52,428 bases of DNA from Kiritimatiellia bacterium (GCA_017450695.1 JAFSTA010000152.1:1-52428); one strand, 5' to 3'. Numbered from the stretch's first letter, positions 8,010 to 16,930 are shown. The notes: generated by a model from the letters alone, not told the origin. A program made the numbers and translations.

Positions 8010-10505
8010 TCAACGGTATTCCGTGCGGAAGAGCGTGGTGGACATCCCGTTCGTCCGAGGCGTGAAGAGAATACGGTCGGTGTCCGCGGCGAGTTCGCGA
8101 TGTTCTGGATACAGCATCGTTACCTTGGCGCGTCGCGGCAATTGAATCGTCTTTTCCCCCGGTAATGCGCAATGCAGCGCGACAGACGAAACGCTGGCAT
8201 AAATCGCCGATTGCGGATCCGCATTCCAGATGTGTACGTCGTTCTTGACGAACAGCTCGCGCAACGTCTCGGCAGAAAGAGGCTGTTCAGGAATCAGGAC
8301 GACTTTGCCTTTTGCACGAAGCGACTCCACCGCCTTTTCTTTTGCGGGTGTGCGATAATGGAGGTTGCAGAAGATGTACACCTGATAGTCCTTCAACTTG
8401 CCCGATGCAAGATCGACGATGGATGCCGAATCGAATGGTACGCCCGTATGTCCCAGCGCATTGACGAGATCGGTCGTTCGCGCATCGTTGAAGCGTGAAT
8501 CTCCCGCATTGGTGAGCATGACACTTTCGTAGTCGCCCACCACCAGCACTTCCGAGACGCTACGGCAATCCGTCACCTCCCGCCGAATGGCGTAGATTTT
8601 CTGAAAGAACTCCCTGAACTCCGGCGCGTCATACCAGCCGATGCCGAAATCGAAATACCAGTAGCCGCAACCCCAACACAAGGTCTGCGCAAAGTCCCGC
8701 GCCAGAATCGCAAGATCATCCTCACGGCTGCGCGTGTAATTTCCATGCGCATGACTTTCCTTGAACAAGGTCGTGACATTGTCCGCTTCCAGCAACGCCA
8801 GCTTTCCACGTCTGCGCAGTCCTTCCAGCAGGCAACGGGCATATTGCACATTCCCGGCGTCGCGCGAACCGGGACCGTACACGTAAGGAGAACATTGGAA
8901 ATCGACCCACGGAGAATCGAGGATCGCGTCATTCTCCAAATGGAACCCCTCCGCCGGAAACGGCATTCCAAAGAAGTACCCGCAGTAGTTGCCGACCAAC
9001 GCCCTGCCGCAACACGCCTCCTTCGCGGCGCGGTTGAAGGCGAACAGACAATCGCGCACCTGTTCGGAATGGCACCTCAAATAATCGATTGTCGGGCGGT
9101 CCTTCACAGGATCGCGCAACGAACCGGCCGAAGTACGCAACCTTTCCTCGCGGGACGGCACCTCGGCTGTCGCAAAGGTGACGGACACGCGATTCCATGC
9201 CCGTCGAAGCGCCTCTACATCCCCGTTGTAATTCCGTTCCAGCCAGCGACGGAATGCCGCCGTCATCGCTTTCCCGTTATCCGGCATATATCCCGTCATG
9301 CCGTAGTAATGCCATTCGTGGTGAATGCCGTAGTCGGGACGGTAGGCGTAAATGCGCGAGGCATACGGGGAGGATTCGAGGAATCGAACAAGGCGCGTGA
9401 TGTAGTCACCCGCCTCCCGGCGCCAAAGTGTAGAGGCGAGAGAGGGGGCAACGATATTCTGAATTTGAATGCCGACGGCAGGATCGGCCTTGCCGTTCGC
9501 ATACCCGATCACTTCGTCGGGATGCTTCTGCGACCACCAAGGGGGCGGCGAGGAGGTGTCGATGCAGAACTGGAAACGCGCCTCTGGATCGATGGAGAGA
9601 ACCGACCGGATCTTTTGTATCGCATTGTCAAAGTCGATGGATCCGTCCGCTTTCCAGACACTCGGCGTCTGGACTCCAATTCCGTACAGGTGGACACCCG
9701 CGTCGCGGAAGAAAGCGGTTTGTCGCCGTAGCTTTCGGTTGTCTCCGTTCCATCCCTCGGAACAGTTGTAAAAGGTTGTCTCGTAGCGTTTCCCGCCGAT
9801 ATCGAAATAAGGCTTGCCGTTTTCGTATGCAATCTTGCAGAGGGGCTTCTCCTCCTTCGCCAGCGACTCCATCGCCTTCGCCACCCGGCGATCAAGCGCC
9901 GCCCGGATTGCCGCACGCCGTTGCCTTTCAGGGAACGGCGCGAGCAACGACATATCCCGCAAGTTGATCCAGGGCGGAGAATAGACATCGTCGTAGATTT
10001 TCACCTTCTCCCAACCGGAATCGTCAAAACCGGGCGTTGCCCATTCGGCTGGCACTTCCTTCGCGCACCGCCATTCCGCCGTCGTAAAAACAGAGTCCGA
10101 CTTCCCGTCCGCGTATTGCAGTTCGATGGAGAGGCAGACACCGCCCACCCCAGCCAAGTTCCGTCCCTCCACAGCTAGAACGTGCCGCCCCCTGCCCTTC
10201 AACGCGGCTGTCAGCGTCACGGGATTTTCCACCGCCACCGAACCGCCGATCTTGTGTCCATCGAGAAAGACGGATCCGACATCGTCAATCCACCAACGCC
10301 CCGTCGCACGAACCAGCCCTTCGCGAGTCTCGAACGAGGTACGGTAATACCGCGTTTTCCCGATCGCCGTCGCGAACTCCTCGTTCGGACAAATCCACTT
10401 GACTTCACTCGCCAAAGACTCGTCTGCCCAATCCACCTCCGCATGGACACGCGGCAGAGTCATTCCAAACAATGCAAATGCCGTAAAAAACCTGAACCAC
10501 TTCAT
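8010..10505 (-). CDS. secreted GH42-like glycoside hydrolase
   Basis: The 831-residue protein starts with a signal peptide (MKWFRFFTAFALFGMTLPRVHA). An N-terminal jelly-roll carbohydrate-binding-like domain (about 25-170) resembles galactose-binding domains of beta-galactosidases. A TIM-barrel region with GH42/clan-A features follows. E397 in HHEWHYYG and E573 in LALLEADN lie 176 residues apart, close to the acid/base and nucleophile spacing of GH42. The C-terminal part (about 650-780) resembles a Rossmann-like trimerisation domain. I chose the ATG at 10505 because AAGGGGGGA precedes it and a signal peptide follows; an upstream extension encodes only repeat-derived sequence. It is probably periplasmic or extracellular. 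The exact GH family and substrate are inferred, not certain. Confidence 0.75.
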   Translation of the reverse strand: MKWFRFFTAFALFGMTLPRVHAEVDWADESLASEVKWICPNEEFATAIGKTRYYRTSFETREGLVRATGRWWIDDVGSVFLDGHKIGGSVAVENPVTLTAALKGRGRHVLAVEGRNLAGVGGVCLSIELQYADGKSDSVFTTAEWRCAKEVPAEWATPGFDDSGWEKVKIYDDVYSPPWINLRDMSLLAPFPERQRRAAIRAALDRRVAKAMESLAKEEKPLCKIAYENGKPYFDIGGKRYETTFYNCSEGWNGDNRKLRRQTAFFRDAGVHLYGIGVQTPSVWKADGSIDFDNAIQKIRSVLSIDPEARFQFCIDTSSPPPWWSQKHPDEVIGYANGKADPAVGIQIQNIVAPSLASTLWRREAGDYITRLVRFLESSPYASRIYAYRPDYGIHHEWHYYGMTGYMPDNGKAMTAAFRRWLERNYNGDVEALRRAWNRVSVTFATAEVPSREERLRTSAGSLRDPVKDRPTIDYLRCHSEQVRDCLFAFNRAAKEACCGRALVGNYCGYFFGMPFPAEGFHLENDAILDSPWVDFQCSPYVYGPGSRDAGNVQYARCLLEGLRRRGKLALLEADNVTTLFKESHAHGNYTRSREDDLAILARDFAQTLCWGCGYWYFDFGIGWYDAPEFREFFQKIYAIRREVTDCRSVSEVLVVGDYESVMLTNAGDSRFNDARTTDLVNALGHTGVPFDSASIVDLASGKLKDYQVYIFCNLHYRTPAKEKAVESLRAKGKVVLIPEQPLSAETLRELFVKNDVHIWNADPQSAIYASVSSVALHCALPGEKTIQLPRRAKVTMLYPEHRELAADTDRILFTPRTNGMSTTLFRTEYR

Positions 10506-10757
10506 CGATTCCCCCCTTGTAACAGCTGGTAGCCGGGTAAGCGCGGGAAGCCGGGCAAGCATTGCGGTCGCGACAGGGCGCGACCCGTTCAAAACTCTGA
10601 CCTGAGAACTCGGAACTGGCACGTAGTGCCCCGCCTCTCAGCTTCCCCGCTTACCATACTTTGCTTCTCAGCCTCTCAGCTGGCACATAGTGCCTTCAGC
10701 TGGCGCGAAGCGCCCCGGTGGGTTATCACCTACCAGCCACAAGCTACCTGCTAACAG
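10506..10757. repeat. intergenic repeat mosaic
   Basis: No gene is seen. A GGTAAGC...GGCAAGC run (10534-10560) leads into a block of about 55 bases, GCATTGCGGTCGCGACAGGG and onward through TTCAAAACTCTGACC. The same order recurs at 14258-14311. GCTTCTCAGCCTCTCAGCTG and GGCGCGAAGCGCC modules fill 10630-10720. Confidence 0.65.
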
Positions 10758-11702
10758 CTAATACCTGGTAACAGCCACTAGCATTTTCTCCAATCCCGTC
10801 CGCACCGTTTCCAGCGGTGTGGTCTGACAGTACTCCGCGTGGAAGAGTTCCAGTGACAACCACGGATAACAGGAGTTGCCGCGCAGAATCTCGAAGATCC
10901 GTCGCCACGGTGCAATGCCGTCACCTGGCCAAACCCGATCCGCGTCTTTCAGTTGCCCCCGTTCGGGCGTGGCGGGGTAGTCGTTCATGTGCAACACAGG
11001 CAGCGTCGCGGAGGTAAGGAAACGGAATGCCTCCACCGAGCAACCGCCGCGATACGTGTGGTAAACGTCTGCCAGAACAGCCGCATCCGGATGTTCGCTT
11101 GCCGCAGCCACGGCGATCGCCTCATCCAAACGCGAGAGATTGGCAGAGGCCCCCCAGAATTCCAACAGCGGTCTCACGCCCATTGTTGCGCCCAACTCCA
11201 GGACCGCGCGGTAGCGTTCCGCCAATGCCTCCAGCGGCACCTTCGGTTGCCCCGTGATACCGGCGGGCGGCGCCGCGATTCGCGTGCATCCCAACTCCGC
11301 CACGAGAGCCATGTCACGCTTCATCTCCTCCAGCCCCTTCGCGCGTTCCGTCGCATCGGAGACAGCCCAAGGAGCGAACCCGATCGCGTTGATCAACGCC
11401 AAAGGCGCATCCGCACAGCGGGCGCGTAATTCCGCCAACTCCCCTTTCTCCTTCGCGATCCGAATGTCGCTCACCCACGGTTCGATCCCGTCATACCCGG
11501 CCTCGATCGCGATCCGAATCTGTTCGCGGAACGGGAGCTTATAGGGACGGACGGTGGCGGGATTGAGCGAGAAACGGAAACGCGGCTTACCGTCCGCAGC
11601 TTGTTTTCCCTCTTTCGCAAACGCGCCCGAAACCGCAACGCCCGCTGACATTCCGACGCAGGCTAGAAAGCTGCGCCGCCTCATTTGACTCATGGTTTTC
11701 AT
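10758..11702 (-). CDS. Tat-exported sugar phosphate isomerase/epimerase-like TIM-barrel protein
   Basis: This 314-residue protein starts with a twin-arginine signal (MRRRSFLACVGMSAGVAVSG, about residues 7-26). A xylose-isomerase-like TIM barrel (AP endonuclease 2 superfamily) follows, with typical segments such as AGYDGIEPWV, LGCTRIAAPPAG, LLEFWGASA, HMNDYPA and a final WLSLELFHAEY. Family members isomerise or epimerise sugars using a divalent metal held by Glu/Asp/His; E, D and H residues sit at the expected strand ends. The ATG at 11702 was chosen because GGGGAG lies nine bases upstream; an earlier in-frame TTG-ATG overlaps the preceding stop codon. The gene follows the HzsA-related gene by 23 bases, which suggests co-transcription. 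Export of this fold is common in PVC and Bacteroidetes genomes. Confidence 0.85.
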   Translation of the reverse strand: MKTMSQMRRRSFLACVGMSAGVAVSGAFAKEGKQAADGKPRFRFSLNPATVRPYKLPFREQIRIAIEAGYDGIEPWVSDIRIAKEKGELAELRARCADAPLALINAIGFAPWAVSDATERAKGLEEMKRDMALVAELGCTRIAAPPAGITGQPKVPLEALAERYRAVLELGATMGVRPLLEFWGASANLSRLDEAIAVAAASEHPDAAVLADVYHTYRGGCSVEAFRFLTSATLPVLHMNDYPATPERGQLKDADRVWPGDGIAPWRRIFEILRGNSCYPWLSLELFHAEYCQTTPLETVRTGLEKMLVAVTRY

Positions 11703-11725
11703 GTGCAGATCTCCCCAAAAATCCA

Positions 11726-14194
11726 TCAACGACAGACATTGGCGGCATCCTCGGCATCCGCCAGTTTCCGTTTTTCCATCGTGTAGTCACTCCGCCGTTT
11801 GTCGTCATCCGACCAGATGTTCGCCTCCAGATAATCGCCGCAGAACGGCACCCCCAAATCGACCCACATCGCAAGTTTCCGTTTCTCCGCATCGGTCATG
11901 CCGGGTGCGTGATCCTTGTCCAGCATCTCGAAAAGCTTGCTCTTGGCGGAGCCGAAGGAAAGCGGCGGCAGAAGGGTGGGCACGGAACCGGAAGAAATCC
12001 AGTTCAACACGGGATGATTCGGTTTCCCATGGAAAAACTCGTTTTCGTTGGGACGCGCGGAATGCGTCAATGTCAGGTAGGACTGCAACCAACGGCGTTT
12101 CGCCTTCCGGTCATCTACCGGCGTGGATGTCAGGTCGGAATGCGCTGTCTTGCCGGGCGCGTGGCACGAGACACAACGTGCATCCAGAATCGGCTGGATG
12201 TCGCGGGTGAAGCTCAATCCGCGTGGCGCGTCGAGAATCGGACGCAGCGATTGCGGTCCGGCACGCATCGCCAGCGTCGGCTGGAGTTCCGCAACGGGGG
12301 CGCTGTTCCGCGACTCGTGACAACCGACACACGAGGCGTTTTCGCCGGGCTGGATCGTCACCCAACTGCGCATACTCTGCACCATCCGCCCCTTCTCGTC
12401 AAGCAGCAGGAAGAAGAGCGGACGACGCGCGTCTGCCGTGAAGAAGACGGAACCGTCCTCATGCACCTGGGCATCCCCCAACGGGGCTTTCACGCTCCAC
12501 GATCCGATACCCGTGGAGGGCGGCGAACAGGAGAGTCCGCCACCGCCGTCTCCCCAATTCGCGGTCTGTCCGATTCCGACATGACGGTACTTCAGCTCGA
12601 CCACACGCAACGTCTTCACCTTGCCACGGGGAATCCCGCGCATCGACTCGCCGCGATAGACATCCTGCACGTAGAACGTTCCCGTGCGCTTGCTCCAATC
12701 GACTTGCGAAACACGCTGCGGGGTGAACCGTCGCGCTTGCAGCGGGACGGGACGACCGCAGGGTTTACGGTCTCGACGGGAGACAAGCAACTCGCGTTCC
12801 CCCTGCACGTTCGTCCAATAGAGTCCCATCCGAGCCAAGTGGTGGCGGTACTGTGGATGTCCATCCTTGTTGCGAGGCCATCCCTCCGGGAGAAAGGAAA
12901 GCACGACCTCGTTCTCGTTCACGGGATAGGGATAGGCCGCGATCCTCCCCGCCTGACCATAGGCGTCGATTCGAACCGCCTTCGCTTTACGCAACGGCTC
13001 GACCTGCCAGCATCCCTCCGCCTCCTCGCGTCCCTCCTGCGGATTCACGCGAATCAGCTCGCCGGGCTGGAGACTGTGGTGGCCGGTCGCGATCCCGAAA
13101 CAGAGAGGGGAGCCTGGAACCTGCCGCGCATGGATCAGCGTGGTGGGGAACCAGGAGTTGCCACCGTAGAACGCCTGCTGGGAGGTGCCGTCAGCCGCCA
13201 TCTGGAAGAGCGGTTGCGGGAACATCTGCGAGCGGTCGTTGTATTCCCAGCGCGTGTAGAGAACGCGACCGTCCTCCGTCACGGAAGGATAATTGTCATG
13301 AACCTGATCAAAGGTCATGCGGATGATTTTCGACCCGTCCGCCTCGCAACGGTAGAGGTTGCTCACCTCCGTCCACCAGCAATCGACAATCTGCATACAG
13401 CGTGTGGAATTGAAGAGAATCCGCCCGTCGGGAAGGTAACATCCCTCGTAGTCGGCGACACCTGCACCAAAGGTGAGCTGCCGCGTTTCGCGATTCTCGA
13501 TGGTCAGTTCATACAGGTGGAAATCGTCGTTGCGGTCATGTGCCTTGTAAGAATAGAGAACCCGTTTTCCGTCCGGCGAGACATCGACATCGCGAAAGGT
13601 TCCCGTGTCCGAATGAAGCAAGACCGTTTCATTCCAGCAGCCATTGCTTGCATATTCGGCGAGGCAGAGCTGGCTGCCGACCGAAAAATAGGTACGCTCG
13701 TTCTGCGCGTCGGACAACGCCTCGGTATAGGCGTAGTGCGAACCGCCCATGATGTAATGACGCGCATACACCCACCGGCGCGGGAGATTGCGCAACCTCG
13801 CCTCGCGCCGCGCGAGACAAGCCAGGCGGTAACGGGACAGAGATTCCGCCGCATTCGCAGGATCAAAAGGCGGCAACTTGTGAACGGCGAAGGCATCGGA
13901 GACTCGCTTCCGGCAATCGCCCTCGAAGAACGATTCGCTCGGCTTGAGCTTGGCGTCCTGGGAAAGCCAATCCGCAAGCAGCTCGTCATGGTTTTCCAAG
14001 ATCGACCAAGCCCGTTGTGAGGGGAATCCCTTCTCCTCCGCCGTCAACGTACGACCCAACAACGACTCCACACATGGAACGGTTTCCGGCGGAATCGCGA
14101 CCGCGGAAAGAGAAAAAAACAAGACACCGCCAACAAGCAAGCGGCCCCCAAAGTCTGATACATGCTTCCCTGTTCTCATTTTCATAAGCCACAT
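11726..14194 (-). CDS. secreted HzsA-related (hydrazine synthase alpha middle-domain) haem-binding protein
   Basis: This 822-residue protein has a hydrophobic signal segment (about 17-34). It continues with a WD40/PD40-like propeller (around 190-480; blocks such as DVDVSPDGKRVLYSYKAHD and GCYLPDGRILFNST). A C-terminal cytochrome-like part carries two c-type haem motifs, CVGCH at 622-626 and CVSCH at 674-678. This layout matches proteins annotated as HzsA-related in Planctomycetes and Verrucomicrobia, which resemble the alpha subunit of anammox hydrazine synthase but occur in non-anammox bacteria with unknown function. A TATAAT overlaps the first ATG, so the true start may be the fourth codon (ATG at 14185) on a leaderless message. 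It is probably the first gene of an operon with the Tat-exported TIM-barrel protein. I do not propose hydrazine synthesis. Confidence 0.8.
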   Translation of the reverse strand: MWLMKMRTGKHVSDFGGRLLVGGVLFFSLSAVAIPPETVPCVESLLGRTLTAEEKGFPSQRAWSILENHDELLADWLSQDAKLKPSESFFEGDCRKRVSDAFAVHKLPPFDPANAAESLSRYRLACLARREARLRNLPRRWVYARHYIMGGSHYAYTEALSDAQNERTYFSVGSQLCLAEYASNGCWNETVLLHSDTGTFRDVDVSPDGKRVLYSYKAHDRNDDFHLYELTIENRETRQLTFGAGVADYEGCYLPDGRILFNSTRCMQIVDCWWTEVSNLYRCEADGSKIIRMTFDQVHDNYPSVTEDGRVLYTRWEYNDRSQMFPQPLFQMAADGTSQQAFYGGNSWFPTTLIHARQVPGSPLCFGIATGHHSLQPGELIRVNPQEGREEAEGCWQVEPLRKAKAVRIDAYGQAGRIAAYPYPVNENEVVLSFLPEGWPRNKDGHPQYRHHLARMGLYWTNVQGERELLVSRRDRKPCGRPVPLQARRFTPQRVSQVDWSKRTGTFYVQDVYRGESMRGIPRGKVKTLRVVELKYRHVGIGQTANWGDGGGGLSCSPPSTGIGSWSVKAPLGDAQVHEDGSVFFTADARRPLFFLLLDEKGRMVQSMRSWVTIQPGENASCVGCHESRNSAPVAELQPTLAMRAGPQSLRPILDAPRGLSFTRDIQPILDARCVSCHAPGKTAHSDLTSTPVDDRKAKRRWLQSYLTLTHSARPNENEFFHGKPNHPVLNWISSGSVPTLLPPLSFGSAKSKLFEMLDKDHAPGMTDAEKRKLAMWVDLGVPFCGDYLEANIWSDDDKRRSDYTMEKRKLADAEDAANVCR

Positions 14195-14480
14195 TATATC
14201 ATTTTCCCTGCTCGTTTGAAAGCGCGAAAATTCGGCACCCGGCAGCGTGAAGACAGGTAAGCATTACGGTCACGACAGGGCACGACCCGCTCAAAACTCT
14301 GATCTTAGAACCCGCTTCCCAACCTCTTAGGGGCGTCCGCCCCATTTAGCCCCGCAGGGACACTCAGGCGGCGCCAGCCGCCACTTATCCCCTCCCCACT
14401 TCTCAGCTTTTCAGCCTTTCAGCTGGCGCGTAGCGCCCCCCGCTTCTCAGCTGGCGGCACAGCCCCCCCCAACTCAAAAG
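14195..14480. repeat. intergenic repeat mosaic between divergent genes
   Basis: No gene is seen. The order of modules is GGTAAGCATTACGGTCACG, then TCAAAACTCTGATC (both shared with 10557-10610), then a GGGGCGTCCGCCCCATTTAG / GGCGGCGCCAGCCGCCACTT block (14331-14385), then TTCTCAGC modules up to 14465. Confidence 0.65.
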
Positions 14481-14486
14481 TGAAGA

Positions 14487-14515
14487 TTGCTCTTTTGCCG
14501 GAGACTTGCTATCAT
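14487..14515 (+). promoter_or_regulatory. putative promoter of the L,D-transpeptidase gene (leaderless)
   Basis: TTGCTC (14487-14492) and TATCAT (14510-14515) are spaced by 17 bases. The -10 box ends only seven bases before the ATG at 14523. Transcription should therefore begin at or next to the start codon, which agrees with the absence of a Shine-Dalgarno site. Confidence 0.6.
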
Positions 14516-14522
14516 AACCCAA

Positions 14523-15473
14523 ATGAAACTGATCAAGCTATTTCTACTCGTTTCGGTAACGGCGGCTTTCGCAACCGCCGCGCCCCAAGCAGGCAAGCCC
14601 CGTTTTGCGAATTATCGTCACGGATACAGCGAGGATATTCTTGCCTTGCAGATCCAGCTGGACCGATTGAATTTCTCGTGCAACCGTATCGACGGTTGCT
14701 GGGGATCGCGTACGGAAATCGCCTTCCGTACTTGGCAGTCGGTTAGCGGGTTACCGGAGACGGGAATTCCCACCGTGGAGGCGCTGGACGCGCTGGGCGG
14801 CGGAACGAATGTCCTGACCACGTACATCGTCTCCAAGTCCGACCTTGCCAACTTGGTCGTGATTCCGGAAAGCTGGGAGGCGCGCGCGAGACTCCCCGGA
14901 ATGAAATTCTCGTCGGTCGAGGAGATGCTGGCGGAAAAGGGTCATTGTTCGGAGGCGTTGCTTCGTCGGCTCAACCCACGGGTGAAATGGCCGAACCCGC
15001 CGATGGGAACGATTGTCATCATCCCGGACTGCAAACAGACACGGGCGACCCGCGTCTTGCAGTCGGATGTCTTGCGCATCTCGCTGAGCCGGATGGAGAT
15101 TACGGCATTTGACGCGGATGGAAAACTGATCGCCCTCTTCCCCTGCTCCATCGCGAAACAAAAGAAGCACCGCCCCAACGGGGAACTGTCGGTCCGCAAT
15201 GTCGCGGCGAACCCGCATTACCTTTACGACCCGCAACTTTTCTACCCCGGAACGAAAGAAACGAGAAAGCTGAACATCCCGCCCGGGCCGAACAGCCCCG
15301 TCGGCTCCGCCTGGATCGGGCTCTCCCTTCCGGGATACGGGATTCACGGAACCCCCTACCCCAACCTGATCGGCCAGGCCGCCTCGCACGGCTGCTTCCG
15401 CCTCGCCAACTGGAACGCCGAAAAACTGATGCGCATGGTCTCCGCCGGAATGCCGCTCGTCGTCGAAGAGTAG
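14523..15473 (+). CDS. L,D-transpeptidase with peptidoglycan-binding and LysM-like domains
   Basis: The 316-residue protein has a signal peptide (MKLIKLFLLVSVTAAFATAA) and a PG_binding_1-type helical domain (about 35-92, SEDILALQIQLDRLNF). A LysM-like segment (about 100-168, ending GTIVIIPDC) and a YkuD L,D-transpeptidase domain (about 184-314) follow. The catalytic motif is clear: H275 in GIHGTPYP, then SHGCFRLAN with C291 and R293. Such enzymes form 3-3 peptidoglycan cross-links or attach proteins to the wall in the periplasm. I chose the ATG at 14523 because a good -10 box ends seven bases upstream and a signal peptide begins here. There is no ribosome-binding site, so the message may be leaderless. 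The next gene starts 29 bases later. Confidence 0.92.
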   Translation: MKLIKLFLLVSVTAAFATAAPQAGKPRFANYRHGYSEDILALQIQLDRLNFSCNRIDGCWGSRTEIAFRTWQSVSGLPETGIPTVEALDALGGGTNVLTTYIVSKSDLANLVVIPESWEARARLPGMKFSSVEEMLAEKGHCSEALLRRLNPRVKWPNPPMGTIVIIPDCKQTRATRVLQSDVLRISLSRMEITAFDADGKLIALFPCSIAKQKKHRPNGELSVRNVAANPHYLYDPQLFYPGTKETRKLNIPPGPNSPVGSAWIGLSLPGYGIHGTPYPNLIGQAASHGCFRLANWNAEKLMRMVSAGMPLVVEE

Positions 15474-15502
15474 CATATCGGCGAAAAGACGGAGGGTGAC
15501 AA

Positions 15503-15655
15503 ATGGCTACCAAACAAATCACAGGCACACTCCTCATTCTTGCAGCCGCGATATTCGCGCTTCACGCCCGAGCAGAAGACAACATACCAGACTACGTTTC
15601 CGCAACGAATCGGAATGCCGTGGTGGCAACTCCCGTCGGCTACCAAAAGGAATAG
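15503..15655 (+). pseudogene. N-terminal fragment (signal peptide) of an amber-split secreted protein
   Basis: An ATG with a good GGAGGG site (15491-15496) opens a 50-codon frame. It encodes a signal peptide (MATKQITGTLLILAAAIFAL, cleavage likely after HARA) and about 26 mature residues, then stops at TAG (15653-15655). The same reading frame continues without any further stop through 16930. The distance to the next in-frame ATG (15809) is exactly 306 bases from this start. The gene was therefore originally one secreted protein of about 475 codons, now interrupted by a single nonsense codon, unless the TAG is read through or is a sequence error. Confidence 0.7.
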
Positions 15656-15808
15656 AAGCTGATCACGGGAGAAACCGTCCGCACCTACCCCACGGAGCTT
15701 TCCCGCGAAGACGCGAGCAACTGCACGGCAGTTCTCTTCTGCGTACTGAGTCCCGACCGATACAGAGGACAATATTTCCTAGCCTGGGACAGCGGATGCA
15801 GGTGTTAT

Positions 15809-16930
15809 ATGTGCGACCCTGAGAAACCGTGGACAGACCACTACCAAATCGGGAAACATTATGTCTTTGACATATCGGAACAGGAGCAGAAAGAACTGGT
15901 TTTCGAACTGGGCTATCCGCCAGGATCACGCAACGATCTTTCCATTTGCCTAAACCGTATGTGGGGCGATATTGTTTATCGCAGCACTCGCGAGATTGAC
16001 GAACAACTGCGAAAGCTCGATTTGAAAGAACGGTCCCAAACCATTCAACTGGAAATGCTCAAAGACGAGTTGCGCGCATTACCCGACGTACCTCTCCGCC
16101 CTGTCACCAGTGAAAACGGACTCCAGCATAGCCTGCGCGGACAGATCCGAGAGGTTGGATACTCGATCACGAATGCGATTCCGATGTCTCGTGCAAGACT
16201 TTTAACCGAGCGGGAACGGCTCTCTCATTTTCCGGGAGGCGCCATCACCAACCGCATCGAGCCTCTTCGCCTAACATGGGATGGGCCTATTCGCGAGTTG
16301 GAAAGGGTTCGGCTACCCAACCTGTCGTATCGCGGCAAGACATTCACAGCGATTCTCTCCGACCTGGAAAAACGATCTATTGTCGAATTGAAAAAAATCA
16401 ACCCCGACCGGGAGGATGATTGGTATGATCATCCGTTGATCAACAAGTGTACATGGACCGTAACCGGAAATTATCCGTCGGATATAGAATGGATACGCCC
16501 GCATGATCTCATCCTTCCCGGCGGATCATTGCTGGATGCGCTTCAGGCAGTGGGCAATCTCCCATACGTTACGATGAAAGTTGCCACGGCCCCTCAACTT
16601 ACGTTTTCCTACACCATATCAGACGACGACTCGCAACTGGACTGGAGTCATAGCCTATATGAAAAACCGTTTCCCGATGCAGAGTTGAAAAATGTGACTC
16701 TGGAGGAAGTGACCAAGTGTGTTTATGATTCCTTTCCAAACGGATACAAATGCCTCGATTTCGGAATCGAAGATCAAACGAAGCTGGAACTCCGCCGAAG
16801 TTTCGTCTTTCACGGGAAAACCTTCCGCGAGGTGATCCGAGAAATCGAGACGGCATACGGCGTCTTTTACAATTTCCGCACAGGGAAATGGCTCGACAAG
16901 GCACCGTCCGAAAGCCGCACAAACCACTAG
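15809..16930 (+). CDS. hypothetical protein, C-terminal part of the amber-split gene
   Basis: I do not recognise the family. The 373-residue frame begins at an ATG without a good ribosome-binding site. It is the same frame as the signal-peptide fragment at 15503, so this ATG is probably internal. The codons between the TAG and this ATG encode sensible protein, including a Cys-rich stretch GCRCYMCD. Visible features are a Lys/Glu-rich likely coiled coil (about residues 55-85) and two similar motifs, YRGKTFTAILSDLEKRS (about 170) and FHGKTFREVIREIE (about 340). The motifs hint at repeated small domains like the STN domains of secretins, but this is speculative. The region is richer in A and T than its neighbours. 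It follows the L,D-transpeptidase gene, so both may act in the envelope. Confidence 0.6.
   Translation: MCDPEKPWTDHYQIGKHYVFDISEQEQKELVFELGYPPGSRNDLSICLNRMWGDIVYRSTREIDEQLRKLDLKERSQTIQLEMLKDELRALPDVPLRPVTSENGLQHSLRGQIREVGYSITNAIPMSRARLLTERERLSHFPGGAITNRIEPLRLTWDGPIRELERVRLPNLSYRGKTFTAILSDLEKRSIVELKKINPDREDDWYDHPLINKCTWTVTGNYPSDIEWIRPHDLILPGGSLLDALQAVGNLPYVTMKVATAPQLTFSYTISDDDSQLDWSHSLYEKPFPDAELKNVTLEEVTKCVYDSFPNGYKCLDFGIEDQTKLELRRSFVFHGKTFREVIREIETAYGVFYNFRTGKWLDKAPSESRTNH

Noticed and set aside
11909-14020. 703-codon plus-strand open frame opposite the HzsA-related gene
   Set aside because: It mirrors the real gene, has no ribosome-binding site or family motif, and its composition is that of antisense GC-rich coding DNA.
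11726-14194. True hydrazine synthase subunit
   Set aside because: No other anammox genes are present, and related proteins are widespread in non-anammox PVC bacteria.
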